A stretch of 18,380 bases of DNA from Desulfovibrio sp. (GTDB taxonomy: Bacteria > Desulfobacterota > Desulfovibrionia > Desulfovibrionales > Desulfovibrionaceae). The stretch is from positions 1 through 18,380 of the forward strand of contig JAIWOE010000057.1 of NCBI GenBank assembly GCA_020217165.1, written 5' to 3'. Of this stretch, positions 6,509-14,541 are shown piece after piece (within the stretch, counting starts at the first letter, position 1; the number at the start of each line of letters is the position of its first letter). The notes under the pieces are model-generated. The model searched no databases. It was not told the DNA's origin and was given only the letters and a program-made list of their open reading frames with translations. The translations under genes and the position numbers were made by a program.

Positions 6509-7894
6509 TTAGAAGACCAGTTCGAAGGTTTCCACCGGGGCGTCGCGTTCCTTGCGGCTGAGCAGGGCGTCCACGATCTTTTCGATCAGGCGCATGCCGC
6601 CGCGGTAGCCGGTGGTGGGGAAGTACTGGTGGCCCACCCGGTCCACGATGGGGAAGCCGTGGCGCACCAGGGGGATGTCCTCGTCCCGGGCGATGTACTT
6701 GGCGTAGGTGTTGCCGATGATGAGGTCGGGCGTGTCCTGCTTGATCCACTGATGGAAGAGGAACATGTCCCCGGCTTCGCGTACGTTCACCTTGTAGCCG
6801 ATATCCCTGGTGATTTCCTCAATCTTGCTGGTGAACCGCTTGCCCGCCGGCGTGCCGGTGACGATGTGGATGGGCAGCATGTCCAGGGAGACCAGGAAGT
6901 CGGTCAGGGCGATGAGCTGGTCCGGGTCGCCCACCAGGGCCACCTTCTTGCGGTAGAAGTACTGGTGGTAGTCGGAAATCATGTCCACCAGCTGGCCGCG
7001 TTCGAACTCGATTTCCTTGGGCACCGCCGCGCCGGCGATGGTGCGCAGGGCGTCCACGTAGGCATCGGTGCAGCCCAGGCCGATGGGCAGTTCCAGAATG
7101 GAGCAGGGCACCTTGTATTCCGTGTCCAGGTAGCGGGCGCCGTCGGCCGAAGCCCAGAAGCCCATGGCGATGGTGCCCTTGGAGTTGGAGCAGTCCTGCA
7201 GTTCGGCCACGGTCACGCCGCCGTCGGGGTACATCTTGAATTCGCCGGTGAGGGGACCGTTGGTCACGCCAGAGGTGTCCGGGATGCAGATGGTCTTGAC
7301 CCCCATCATGCGGGCCAGGCGCTTGACTTCCGCCATGTCCGCAGGCTCCACGTACCCGGGCAGGATGTTGACTTTGCCGTTGGGTTTGGTCTTGGGCTGG
7401 GCCAGGCCCTTGATCATGCCCTTGACCATGTTGGCGAAGCCGGTGACGTGGGAGCCCACGTAGGACGGCGTGGAGGCGCTGATCACGTGCTTACCGGCCG
7501 GGATTTTGCCTTCCTTGTCGGCCTTATCCACGATCTGGGGCACGTCGTCGCCGATGGTTTCGGACAGGCAGGTGGTGTGCACGGCGATGACCTCGGGCTC
7601 ATACACCGTGAACATATTCTGGATGGCCGCCAGCAGGTTGGACTGGCCGCCGAAGACCGAGGAGCCTTCCGTAAAGGAGCTGGTGCCGGCGCTGATGGGT
7701 TCCTTGTAGTGCCGGGTGAGGGTGGAGCGATGGTAGGCGCAGCACCCCTGGGAGCCATGGGAGTGCGGCAGGCAGCCGTGGATGCCCAGGGAGGCGTACA
7801 TGGCGCCAATGGGCTGACAGGTCTTGGCCGGGTTGATGCTCAGGGCCTGCCGTTCTGTAATTTCAACGGGGGTATGCCGAAGGAGCTTGGACAT
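6509..7894 (-). CDS. nifK: NifK, nitrogenase MoFe protein beta subunit
   Basis: The 461-residue protein pairs with NifD to form the MoFe protein that reduces N2. P-cluster ligands are visible as Cys26 (AKTCQPIGAM), Cys51 (GSQGCCAYH, with Cys52 next to it) and Cys109 (TTCLSETIGDD). Other family markers are STPSYVGSH, VNILPGYVEP, GFWASADGARYL and RHGFPIVDRVG near the end. It is about 60 residues shorter than the Azotobacter protein and lacks its N-terminal extension. This matches the clostridial and anaerobe type, in which NifD is long and NifK short. The ATG at 7894 has AGGAG eight bases upstream; the frame is open further up, but that part would overlap nifD and has no homology. The nifD stop is 37 bases upstream, so the two genes are co-transcribed. 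Confidence 0.98.
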   Translation of the reverse strand: MSKLLRHTPVEITERQALSINPAKTCQPIGAMYASLGIHGCLPHSHGSQGCCAYHRSTLTRHYKEPISAGTSSFTEGSSVFGGQSNLLAAIQNMFTVYEPEVIAVHTTCLSETIGDDVPQIVDKADKEGKIPAGKHVISASTPSYVGSHVTGFANMVKGMIKGLAQPKTKPNGKVNILPGYVEPADMAEVKRLARMMGVKTICIPDTSGVTNGPLTGEFKMYPDGGVTVAELQDCSNSKGTIAMGFWASADGARYLDTEYKVPCSILELPIGLGCTDAYVDALRTIAGAAVPKEIEFERGQLVDMISDYHQYFYRKKVALVGDPDQLIALTDFLVSLDMLPIHIVTGTPAGKRFTSKIEEITRDIGYKVNVREAGDMFLFHQWIKQDTPDLIIGNTYAKYIARDEDIPLVRHGFPIVDRVGHQYFPTTGYRGGMRLIEKIVDALLSRKERDAPVETFELVF

Positions 7895-7931
7895 AATGCT
7901 CTCCTGATAGAACCGTGTGCGGTGCTGGGCC

Positions 7932-9599
7932 TTATGCGTCGTTCCAGGCGTAGGAGGCCACAAGCTCGGGCTTCTTCTGCCAGGGGGCCTTTATGTAGCC
8001 CCAGACCTTGGTGTTCACCAGGCGGTCGATTTCCTGGTAGAAGTTGATGGCGCCCACAAACCCGGCGTAGGGGCCGCCGGAATCGTAGCTGTGCAGCTGC
8101 TTCATGGGGATGCCCATCTTCTGGATGCCGAACTTTTCCTTGATGCCGGCGCAGAACACGTCGGGCCGGAACTTCTTCACCAACTCCTCGGCCTCGTACT
8201 GGTTCAGGTCGTCGATGACGAGGGACTCGGGCTGCATGTCCGGCATCATCCCTTTGTAATCCTTGAACTCGAAGCCGCAGTCTTCCAGGGCCTTGAGTTC
8301 CTCGGCCGACTTGCGGGGCTTGAAGAGTGCCGGATCGGGATGCACTTCCAGCTCTTCGATGTTGCGGGAGTCGGCATCCACCTTGATGCTGGGGATGACC
8401 TTGCGGCCTTCGTAGTCGTCGCGGTGGGCGAATTCGTAGCCTGCGGCCAGGGTGGTCATGCCCATTTCCCGGAACAGGTCCTGGTAGTGGTGGGCGCGGG
8501 AGCCACCCACGAACAGCATGGCCGTCTTGCCCTGGGTGCGGGGCTTCACGTCCTTGAGCACAGCTTCCACGGCGGGCATTTCTTCGGCAATGACCTGCTC
8601 CACCTTGTCCTTGAGCTCCTGGTCGCCAAAGTATTCAGCGATCTTGCGCATGCTCTTGACGGTGCTTTCCACGCCGATGTAGTTCACCTTGATCCAGGGA
8701 ATCCCGTATTTGATCTCCATCATTTCAGCCACGTAGTTGATGGACCGGTGGCACATGATGCAGTTCAGGTCCGCGGTGTGGGCGCGGGCGAAATCGTCGT
8801 AAGTGGAGTTGCCAGAGAAGGTGGCGTTGATGGTGATGCCGCAGCGGTGCAGGAGGTCTTCGATGACAAAGGCATCCCCGCCGATGTTGTATTCGCCCAG
8901 CATGTTGATGCGGTATTTGCCTTCCGTCACCGTGTCCGAGGTCCCCACCACATGGGTGAAGATTTGGTTGTTGGCGATGTGGTGGCCGGCGGACTGGGAC
9001 ACGCCCTTGTACCCTTCGCACGAGAAGGCGAAGATGTTGATGTCGATACCCTGGTCGTTGAACTCCTGCTTCATGTCCCGGGCCACGGCGTTCACGTCGT
9101 CGCCGATGAGGCCCACGGGGCAGGTGGCGAAGACGGCCATGGCCTTGGGCTTGAACAGGGCATAGGCTTCCCGGATGGCCTGCTTGAGCTTCTTTTCCCC
9201 GCCGAACACGATGTCGTTCTCGTTCATGTCCGTGGAAAAGGCGTAGGGGATGTAGTTCTCGCTGGTTTCGGTGTCCGGGCGGGTCTGGTTGCGCCGGGTG
9301 AGCCAGGAGTAAAAGCCGCAGCCGATGGGCCCGTGGGTGATGTTCACGATGTCCCGCGTGGGGCCCAAAATAACGCCCTTGCACCCGGCGTACGTGCAGC
9401 CGCGCATGGTGATGATGCCGGGGATGGTCCGGACGTTGGCCTCGATCTGGGGCGCGTCTTCTCCCTGGAATTCATTGAGCAAAAACTGCTTGCTCCGCTT
9501 GCGGGCCACCTTGGGCGGGTACTTCTTGAGCACCTCTTCCTTGAAGGAAGCCAGGCTCTCCCTGGAGATTTCCGCTGGCTTTTTGGACTTGGTCGCCAT
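7932..9599 (-). CDS. nifD: NifD, nitrogenase MoFe protein alpha subunit
   Basis: The 555-residue protein carries the FeMo-cofactor. P-cluster ligands are Cys68 (RGCTYAGCKG), Cys94 (GPIGCGFYSW) and Cys160 (TCPVGLIGDD). FeMo-co ligands are Cys283 (CHRSINYV) and His503 (LHSYDSGGP). Gln202 and His206 in SQSAGHHIAN match the substrate-site Gln and His of the Azotobacter enzyme. A segment of about 50 residues near 400-458 has no counterpart in the Azotobacter protein. Such an insertion is a feature of clostridial-type NifD. The intact CHRS and HSYD motifs and the nifENB genes support a Mo-type rather than a V- or Fe-only enzyme; no delta-subunit gene (anfG/vnfG) is present. The ATG at 9599 has GGGAG ten bases upstream and is preferred over the upstream in-frame ATG at 9632. 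NifI2 ends 54 bases upstream. Confidence 0.98.
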   Translation of the reverse strand: MATKSKKPAEISRESLASFKEEVLKKYPPKVARKRSKQFLLNEFQGEDAPQIEANVRTIPGIITMRGCTYAGCKGVILGPTRDIVNITHGPIGCGFYSWLTRRNQTRPDTETSENYIPYAFSTDMNENDIVFGGEKKLKQAIREAYALFKPKAMAVFATCPVGLIGDDVNAVARDMKQEFNDQGIDINIFAFSCEGYKGVSQSAGHHIANNQIFTHVVGTSDTVTEGKYRINMLGEYNIGGDAFVIEDLLHRCGITINATFSGNSTYDDFARAHTADLNCIMCHRSINYVAEMMEIKYGIPWIKVNYIGVESTVKSMRKIAEYFGDQELKDKVEQVIAEEMPAVEAVLKDVKPRTQGKTAMLFVGGSRAHHYQDLFREMGMTTLAAGYEFAHRDDYEGRKVIPSIKVDADSRNIEELEVHPDPALFKPRKSAEELKALEDCGFEFKDYKGMMPDMQPESLVIDDLNQYEAEELVKKFRPDVFCAGIKEKFGIQKMGIPMKQLHSYDSGGPYAGFVGAINFYQEIDRLVNTKVWGYIKAPWQKKPELVASYAWNDA

Positions 9600-9653
9600 G
9601 ATTGTCGTGCTCCCTGTGAAAATCGGTTGCAATCCCGGTGGGTGGTCCCGGCG

Positions 9654-10034
9654 TTACATCTCGTCGATGGCTTCGTCGCCCTTCTCGCCGGTGCGCACGC
9701 GCACGGCGTCCGTCACGGGCATGACGAAGATCTTGCCGTCGCCAGGCTTGCCGGTGATGTTCACCTTCATGATGGTTTTGACCACGGTCTCCACCATGTC
9801 TTCCGGCACCACCACGGTGAGCACCCGCTTGGGGTACAGCCGGCCCTTTTCGCCCAGCAGGGCGGCGGCTTCCTCACTGCCCTGCTTCACGCCGTCCAGG
9901 AGGTCCTTGGGGACCAGGCCCTTGCCGCGACCCAGGGCTTCCACGGCGAAGAAGGCGCTCACGCCGGCCTCCGTCAGGGCGCTCTTGGTCTGGTTCATCA
10001 TGTTCATGCGGATGACCGCCATGATCTCTTTCAT
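9654..10034 (-). CDS. nifI2: NifI2, PII-like nitrogenase regulator
   Basis: The 126-residue protein is a GlnB/PII homologue of the NifI2 group. It shows the PII core, with the C-terminal signature PGDGKIFVMPV, and a long T-loop region of about 30 residues (roughly 35-65, KGLVPKDLLDGVKQ onward). In methanogens, NifI1 and NifI2 together bind the MoFe protein and block Fe-protein docking when ammonium is present, and 2-oxoglutarate reverses this. The same cytoplasmic role is inferred here from sequence and position. The ATG at 10034 is one base beyond the nifI1 stop, with GGAGG inside the nifI1 end, so translation of the pair is probably coupled. An upstream open extension to 10136 overlaps nifI1 and is not credible. 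Confidence 0.94.
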   Translation of the reverse strand: MKEIMAVIRMNMMNQTKSALTEAGVSAFFAVEALGRGKGLVPKDLLDGVKQGSEEAAALLGEKGRLYPKRVLTVVVPEDMVETVVKTIMKVNITGKPGDGKIFVMPVTDAVRVRTGEKGDEAIDEM

Positions 10035-10035
10035 G

Positions 10036-10392
10036 TTACTTGACCTCCTCCAGCACCCCGGGCTTGGTTTCCTTGATGCCGGAAGACACGGTGTAGACGG
10101 TTTCCACGGGGGAGACGAAGATCTTGCCGTCGCCAAAGGCGCCCTTGTCCCCGGTGCGGGCGGCGGCCATGATGGTCTTGATCACGAAATCCACGTCGGA
10201 CGCAGGCACCACACACATGAGCAGCGTCTTGGGGATTTCGTCGTAGGTGATTTCGCCAATCTTAATGCCGCGTTGCTTGCCGCGGCCGGCCACATTGAAC
10301 TTGGTGACGGCGGGAAAGCCGTTGTCGAGCAGTGCGGCGAGGACGTCGTTTGCTTTCTCGGGACGAACGATGGCGCGGACCATGCTGAACAT
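10036..10392 (-). CDS. nifI1: NifI1, PII-like nitrogenase regulator
   Basis: The 118-residue protein is the first of the two PII-like proteins between nifH and nifD. It starts MFSMVRAIVRPEK, keeps the PII pattern GKQRGIKIGEITYDEIPK, and ends with the ATP-site segment FGDGKIFVSPVE. The T-loop is shorter than in NifI2, as in known NifI1 proteins. Together with NifI2 it should sense 2-oxoglutarate and ATP and switch NifDK activity directly, without covalent modification. No draT or draG gene is seen in the window. The ATG at 10392 has AAGGAG eight bases upstream; Met4 is a weaker alternative. It begins 55 bases after the nifH stop. Confidence 0.94.
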   Translation of the reverse strand: MFSMVRAIVRPEKANDVLAALLDNGFPAVTKFNVAGRGKQRGIKIGEITYDEIPKTLLMCVVPASDVDFVIKTIMAAARTGDKGAFGDGKIFVSPVETVYTVSSGIKETKPGVLEEVK

Positions 10393-10447
10393 GTGGGGTG
10401 CTCCTTGCGGGGTTGGATTTGTGGGGGGAGTGCGTGCCGGTTCGGCC

Positions 10448-11311
<864 letters not shown>

Positions 11312-11329
11312 TCAGATGGAGCGGAAATG

Positions 11330-11344
11330 GCAGATTTCGTGCCA
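11330..11344 (-). promoter_or_regulatory. Sigma-54 (-24/-12) promoter of the nif operon
   Basis: Read on the minus strand the site is TGGCACGAAATCTGC. It has the GG and GC dinucleotides ten bases apart and matches TGGCAC-N5-TTGC except for one base (C for T in the -12 box). With the -12 C at 11330, transcription would start near 11318. That leaves a leader of about 46 bases before the nifH ATG. Position, spacing and the accompanying NifA-type site make this the likely main promoter. Confidence 0.88.
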
Positions 11345-11379
11345 ATGCCGAGCAAGGACTAAAAAGCGTGTAATTTTAG

Positions 11380-11395
11380 TGTTTTTTGAGAAACA
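11380..11395. promoter_or_regulatory. NifA-type upstream activator site (TGT-N10-ACA)
   Basis: TGTTTTTTGAGAAACA is an exact TGT-N10-ACA match in an AT-rich stretch. It is centred about 70 bases upstream of the predicted nifH start point and 45 bases above the -24 box. It is the only exact match I found between nifH and the methyltransferase gene. The distance is somewhat shorter than usual for NifA sites, and the low-complexity T-run raises the chance of coincidence. nifA itself is not in the window. Confidence 0.65.
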
Positions 11396-11397
11396 AT

Positions 11398-11465
11398 ACC
11401 AAAATGTCGGGGTGACTGCTCCGCAGCGACGCTACCAAATGGTGGGATTCGTCCGACCAAAATGT
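11398..11465. repeat. Three spaced ACCAAAATGT-like motifs upstream of nifH
   Basis: ACCAAAATGT occurs at 11398-11407 and again at 11456-11465. A variant ACCAAATGGT lies between them at 11434-11443. Starts are 36 and 22 bases apart. The middle copy is nearly palindromic (ACCA/TGGT ends). They lie beyond the NifA-type site as seen from nifH, and 100-170 bases upstream of the methyltransferase ATG. They may be binding sites for a regulator of either divergent gene. The remainder of 11273-11564 shows no other clear element apart from a possible AGGAGG ribosome site at 11492-11497. Confidence 0.45.
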
Positions 11466-11564
11466 ATTGAGAGGTATTTTCAATGGCGCGCAGGAGGGGC
11501 GGATGCCGTGGGCGGAAGGCGTTCCCCCTGGCGCCCCTGGCCAGCGGGGGCCTACCATCACCTC

Positions 11565-12521
11565 ATGCCCACCACCACCTTGCCCCCCGCGTTCTTCGGC
11601 ACGTCCCTGGGGTCCATGCATCAGACGGACAGCCTGGCAGCCATGCGCAGCATGCCGGGCCACAGCGTCCAGCTGGTGTGCACCTCGCCACCCTTTGCCC
11701 TGCGCTGCCCCAAGCCCTATGGCAATCCTGCGGAATCCGAGTACGTGGCCTGGTTCCGCCCCTTTGCCACGGAGATTGCCCGGCTGCTCACTCCGGAAGG
11801 GTCCTTTGTGCTGGACGTGGGTGCAGGCTGGCAGCAGGGTCGGCCCTGTCGAAGCCTGTACCCCTACGAGGTGCTTCTTATGTGCTGCCGCGAACTGGGG
11901 CTGCATCTGGCCCAGGAACTCACCTGGTGGAATCCGGCCACCATCGCGGCCGGGTATTGGACCAACCACACCAAGGAGCGCCTGAAGGATGCGGCCCATC
12001 ATCTCTGGTGGCTGGCCAAGGGCGAGCGGCCCAAGGCCGACGTGCGCCGGGTGCGATGGCCCTACCGACGCCACATGCGCAGCCTGCTGCAACACGGCCG
12101 GCGCGGCCGCAAAAGCCCCGGCGGGCACGACAACCGCTATTTCCGTGCCGGCAATGGCGGGGCCATCCCCCACAATCTCATTGCCCTCGCCCACGAGGGC
12201 GGAAGCTCCCCCTACCTCAGGGCCTGCCGCGCCGCCGGCATTGCCCCGCACCCGGCGCGGTTCCCCGAGGCCCTGCCCCGCTTCTTCATCCGCCTGCTCA
12301 CCGATCCCGGGGATCTGGTGCTGGATCCCTTTGCCGGTTCCTGCACCACTGGTCGTGCAGCGGAGCGCCTGGGCCGGCGCTGGCTGTGCCTGGAGCGCGA
12401 GGAAGACTACCTGCGTGGCGGCGCGTTGCGGTTTCAGGCCCGGAACGAGCCGGCGCGGCATCGCACCCGGTACGAGATATTCCATCCCGAAGCCGGCATC
12501 ATATTAGGCAGTGGGCAATGA
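11565..12521 (+). CDS. PvuII-like site-specific DNA (cytosine-N4) methyltransferase, orphan
   Basis: The 318-residue product has the beta-class order of methyltransferase motifs: the catalytic motif IV first (TSPPFALR at residues 40-47) and the SAM-binding motif I last (DPFAGSCTTG at about 254). The SPP form of motif IV points to N4-cytosine methylation. Resemblance to M.PvuII extends through the protein as I recall that sequence: YGNP, EYVAWF, GSFVLDVG, LTWWNP, KDAAHHLWWLAK, SGHD/PGGHD, GGAIPHNL and HPARFPEALPRFFIRLLT. CAGCTG is thus a candidate target, but this is inference. No restriction endonuclease gene lies next to it, and CAGCTG is common in the window. The ATG at 11565 lacks a good ribosome site. 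An in-frame GTG at 11508 with AGGAGG ten bases upstream would add 19 residues and is a serious alternative. It is transcribed away from nifH. Confidence 0.88.
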   Translation: MPTTTLPPAFFGTSLGSMHQTDSLAAMRSMPGHSVQLVCTSPPFALRCPKPYGNPAESEYVAWFRPFATEIARLLTPEGSFVLDVGAGWQQGRPCRSLYPYEVLLMCCRELGLHLAQELTWWNPATIAAGYWTNHTKERLKDAAHHLWWLAKGERPKADVRRVRWPYRRHMRSLLQHGRRGRKSPGGHDNRYFRAGNGGAIPHNLIALAHEGGSSPYLRACRAAGIAPHPARFPEALPRFFIRLLTDPGDLVLDPFAGSCTTGRAAERLGRRWLCLEREEDYLRGGALRFQARNEPARHRTRYEIFHPEAGIILGSGQ

Positions 12522-12547
12522 TGAGATTAGTCAATAAATTCTGAAGA

Positions 12548-12564
12548 TTGCGTGGAGAACGCAA
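12548..12564. other. Small hairpin after the methyltransferase gene
   Basis: TTGCGT (12548-12553) and ACGCAA (12559-12564) form a perfect 6-bp stem with a 5-base loop, 26 bases after the methyltransferase stop and before a convergent gene. There is no U-run after it on either strand, so termination is uncertain. The rest of 12522-12708 contains no gene or clear site that I can support. Confidence 0.3.
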
Positions 12565-12708
12565 GGGGAGTCTGTCGCGGAAGATGCGTCATCCTGTCGG
12601 AATCTGTTTTCGGGGAAGAAGGCGTCTCACAAGGTGGGATCGGTCAGTCGATGGGGACGTGGTTCGCGGATGGCGACAAGGTGGTCGGCCTCTGCCCCGC
12701 CAGGCCCA

Positions 12709-13239
12709 TCATTTTCCTGCCGTGGCGTTCAGGCTCAGCATGACGGCCACCCCCTCGCCGGCCAGGGCGCCCAGGGCCAGGGAGAGCCTGGCGTGGTGTG
12801 CGCCCAGCAGGGCCTTGGTCTGGTCCACGTCCCGTACGGAGGTCCAGGTGCGGCCATCTGGCGAAAGGGACAGGCCCTTGCGGGAGATGCGCAGGTGCAG
12901 GTCCCGGTGGATGACCACCTGCGCGGTCACCGGCGCCATGGTCAGGGCCGGGGTGTGCATTTCCAGGCGCAGGGGCAGGGTGTTCCCCTGTTCCAGCACC
13001 AGCACCAGGGGAACCTCACTGGCAAAGGCGCGTTGCACCTCAGCCGCCAGGGCCGGGTTGGCCTGCAGTTCGGCCAGGGTCAGGCGGCGTGGCGCATCGG
13101 TGGTTGCGGCGTGGCGCGGGGAGGTGGCGCAGCCGGCTACGACCAGGCATGCGGCCAGCCATATCCACAAGATAGTCGGATGCACTCCCCCCGGCTGGTT
13201 GTGATTGGCAGGGGGCGGTATGGAGTGAGGGTGTCGCAT
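12709..13239 (-). CDS. Small putative lipoprotein, unknown function
   Basis: The 176-residue product has an N-terminal hydrophobic segment (about 22-36) ending in a lipobox, LVVAGC, with the acceptor Cys at 37. This predicts a lipoprotein exported by Sec and probably held in the outer membrane, since the residue after the Cys is Ala. The n-region is long and has only one Arg, which is unusual. The mature part is Leu/Ala-rich with a regular pattern of beta-type segments (VPLVLVLEQGN, LPLRLEMHTPAL, VTAQVVIHRDLHLRI). I do not recognise a family. Its ATG overlaps the stop of the EAL-HDOD gene by one base (TGATG), so it is probably translated by coupling and is the last gene of the polA-side operon. 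Confidence 0.75.
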   Translation of the reverse strand: MRHPHSIPPPANHNQPGGVHPTILWIWLAACLVVAGCATSPRHAATTDAPRRLTLAELQANPALAAEVQRAFASEVPLVLVLEQGNTLPLRLEMHTPALTMAPVTAQVVIHRDLHLRISRKGLSLSPDGRTWTSVRDVDQTKALLGAHHARLSLALGALAGEGVAVMLSLNATAGK

Positions 13240-14516
13240 CAGGCCATGCCGTCACCGCTGCTCGTCTCCAAGAGCGTCCTGGCCCAGACCGCGGCCTGGG
13301 TGTGCAGGATGGCGGTTTCCTCGGGCGGCAGGCCCATGTACAGCAGCAGCCGGGCGGCGGCCTCAAAGTCTCCCTCACACAGGGCCTTGGCCAGGTGCAG
13401 GGCCCGTGCGGCCGGGCTGTCTCCGCCCAGCAGGGCCCGTTCCAGATCGTCAGAAAGGCCCAGCACGGGAAGAATCTCTGCCATGGGCTGCCCGAGCAGA
13501 GCATCCAGCTGGGAAAACACGCCCAGGAGGAAGAACCCGTCGGCGGAAAGGGGCGGCTTGGGCATGATCCCGGCACAGGTGGACAAAAACCGGCCGCGCA
13601 GCACGCAGGAGTAGAACAGCTCCTTGCTGCGGGCTGATTCGCCCATGTCCGAAAGGGTGGCCACCAGCAGCCATTGACGCAGGGCTCGGCCACCCAGGAA
13701 GGCAACGGCCTGCTGGATGGAATCGATCTTACGTGTCAAATGAAACGCGGCGGAATTCAGGTGGCGCAGCAGGCGGAAGGAGAGGGACGGATCCTGGGCA
13801 ATGGTCCTCGCCACCTCGTTGACATCGTAATCGTCCTTGGCCAGCTGGCCCAGGAGCTGCAATTTGGCCATGTGCCCGCTGGAAAGGGTGCGGCCGGGGA
13901 TGATCTGGGGTTTTGAGAAGTAAAACCCTTGGAATAATTGGAAGCCACAGGCCCGGCAGAGGTCGTGCACCTCTTTGTTCTCCACCTTTTCGGCCAGCAG
14001 CACGGCCTTGGATCGCAGCAGGGTGCGGCTGAGGTCCACCAGGGCCGCCTGCTCCATGCCCAGCACATCCACCTTGACGATGTCCGCCAGGGCCAGCAAG
14101 GCCTCATACCCGGGCTGGCCCACGAAATCATCCAGGGCCAGCTGGTAGCCTTCCTTTTTGATGGCGGCGCAGGCGGCGATGACCTCCGGCTCGGGCGCTA
14201 CGGTTTCCAGGATTTCCGGAATGCAGATGGATTTGGGCAGGGCCAGGGCACTGTGGGAAAGCAGCAAACGGGCCGGGAAGTTGATGAGGATTTTCTGATG
14301 CGGCGCAAGGCCGCTGCTGCCCAGGGCGAAGCCGTCCGCAATGACGCGTGCCGTGGCGGCGTCGGGGTCGTCGATACGGGCGGTCTGATCACCCTGGGCT
14401 TGGCGGAAGAGCAGCTCATAGCCCCACACACGCTGGTCTCGGTCGAAGATGGGTTGCCTGGCCACGAACACGGGCAGGGAGGCATCTGAAGGGGGGACAG
14501 GCGGGCAGGCGGGCAT
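13239..14516 (-). CDS. EAL-HDOD signalling protein (YuxH-like)
   Basis: The 425-residue protein joins an EAL-type domain (about 15-205) to an HDOD domain (about 210-400), as in YuxH/CdgJ-like proteins. The EAL domain starts with FVARQPIFDRDQRVWGYELL, typical of this family, with YELL instead of EALL. Glu34, Asn79, Asp129-Asp130, Lys148 and Glu176 are retained, but the usual DDFGTG is DDFVGQ and the domain is shortened. It is uncertain whether it can hydrolyse cyclic di-GMP. GFYFSKP marks its end. The HDOD part shows DYDVNEVARTIAQDPSLSFR, LLRHLNSAAF and IQQAVAFLGGRALRQWL. Relatives affect motility and surface behaviour. The ATG has AGGAG seven bases upstream and starts 25 bases after argC. Confidence 0.9.
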   Translation of the reverse strand: MPACPPVPPSDASLPVFVARQPIFDRDQRVWGYELLFRQAQGDQTARIDDPDAATARVIADGFALGSSGLAPHQKILINFPARLLLSHSALALPKSICIPEILETVAPEPEVIAACAAIKKEGYQLALDDFVGQPGYEALLALADIVKVDVLGMEQAALVDLSRTLLRSKAVLLAEKVENKEVHDLCRACGFQLFQGFYFSKPQIIPGRTLSSGHMAKLQLLGQLAKDDYDVNEVARTIAQDPSLSFRLLRHLNSAAFHLTRKIDSIQQAVAFLGGRALRQWLLVATLSDMGESARSKELFYSCVLRGRFLSTCAGIMPKPPLSADGFFLLGVFSQLDALLGQPMAEILPVLGLSDDLERALLGGDSPAARALHLAKALCEGDFEAAARLLLYMGLPPEETAILHTQAAVWARTLLETSSGDGMA

Positions 14517-14541
14517 GGAGCGCTCCTGGGCACATGTGAAA

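Noticed and set aside
7932..9599. Possibility that nifDK is a vanadium or iron-only enzyme because of the extra NifD segment
   Set aside because: CHRSINYV and LHSYDSGGP cofactor motifs with nifEN present and no delta-subunit gene fit the Mo enzyme; the extra segment is known from clostridial NifD.
7917..10043. A 708-codon plus-strand open frame opposite nifK, nifD and nifI2
   Set aside because: Same explanation: high-GC shadow of conserved nif genes with no recognisable domain or ribosome site.
10035..10136. N-terminal extension of NifI2
   Set aside because: It would overlap nifI1 by 100 bases and has no PII homology; the ATG at 10034 has GGAGG and the correct family N-terminus.
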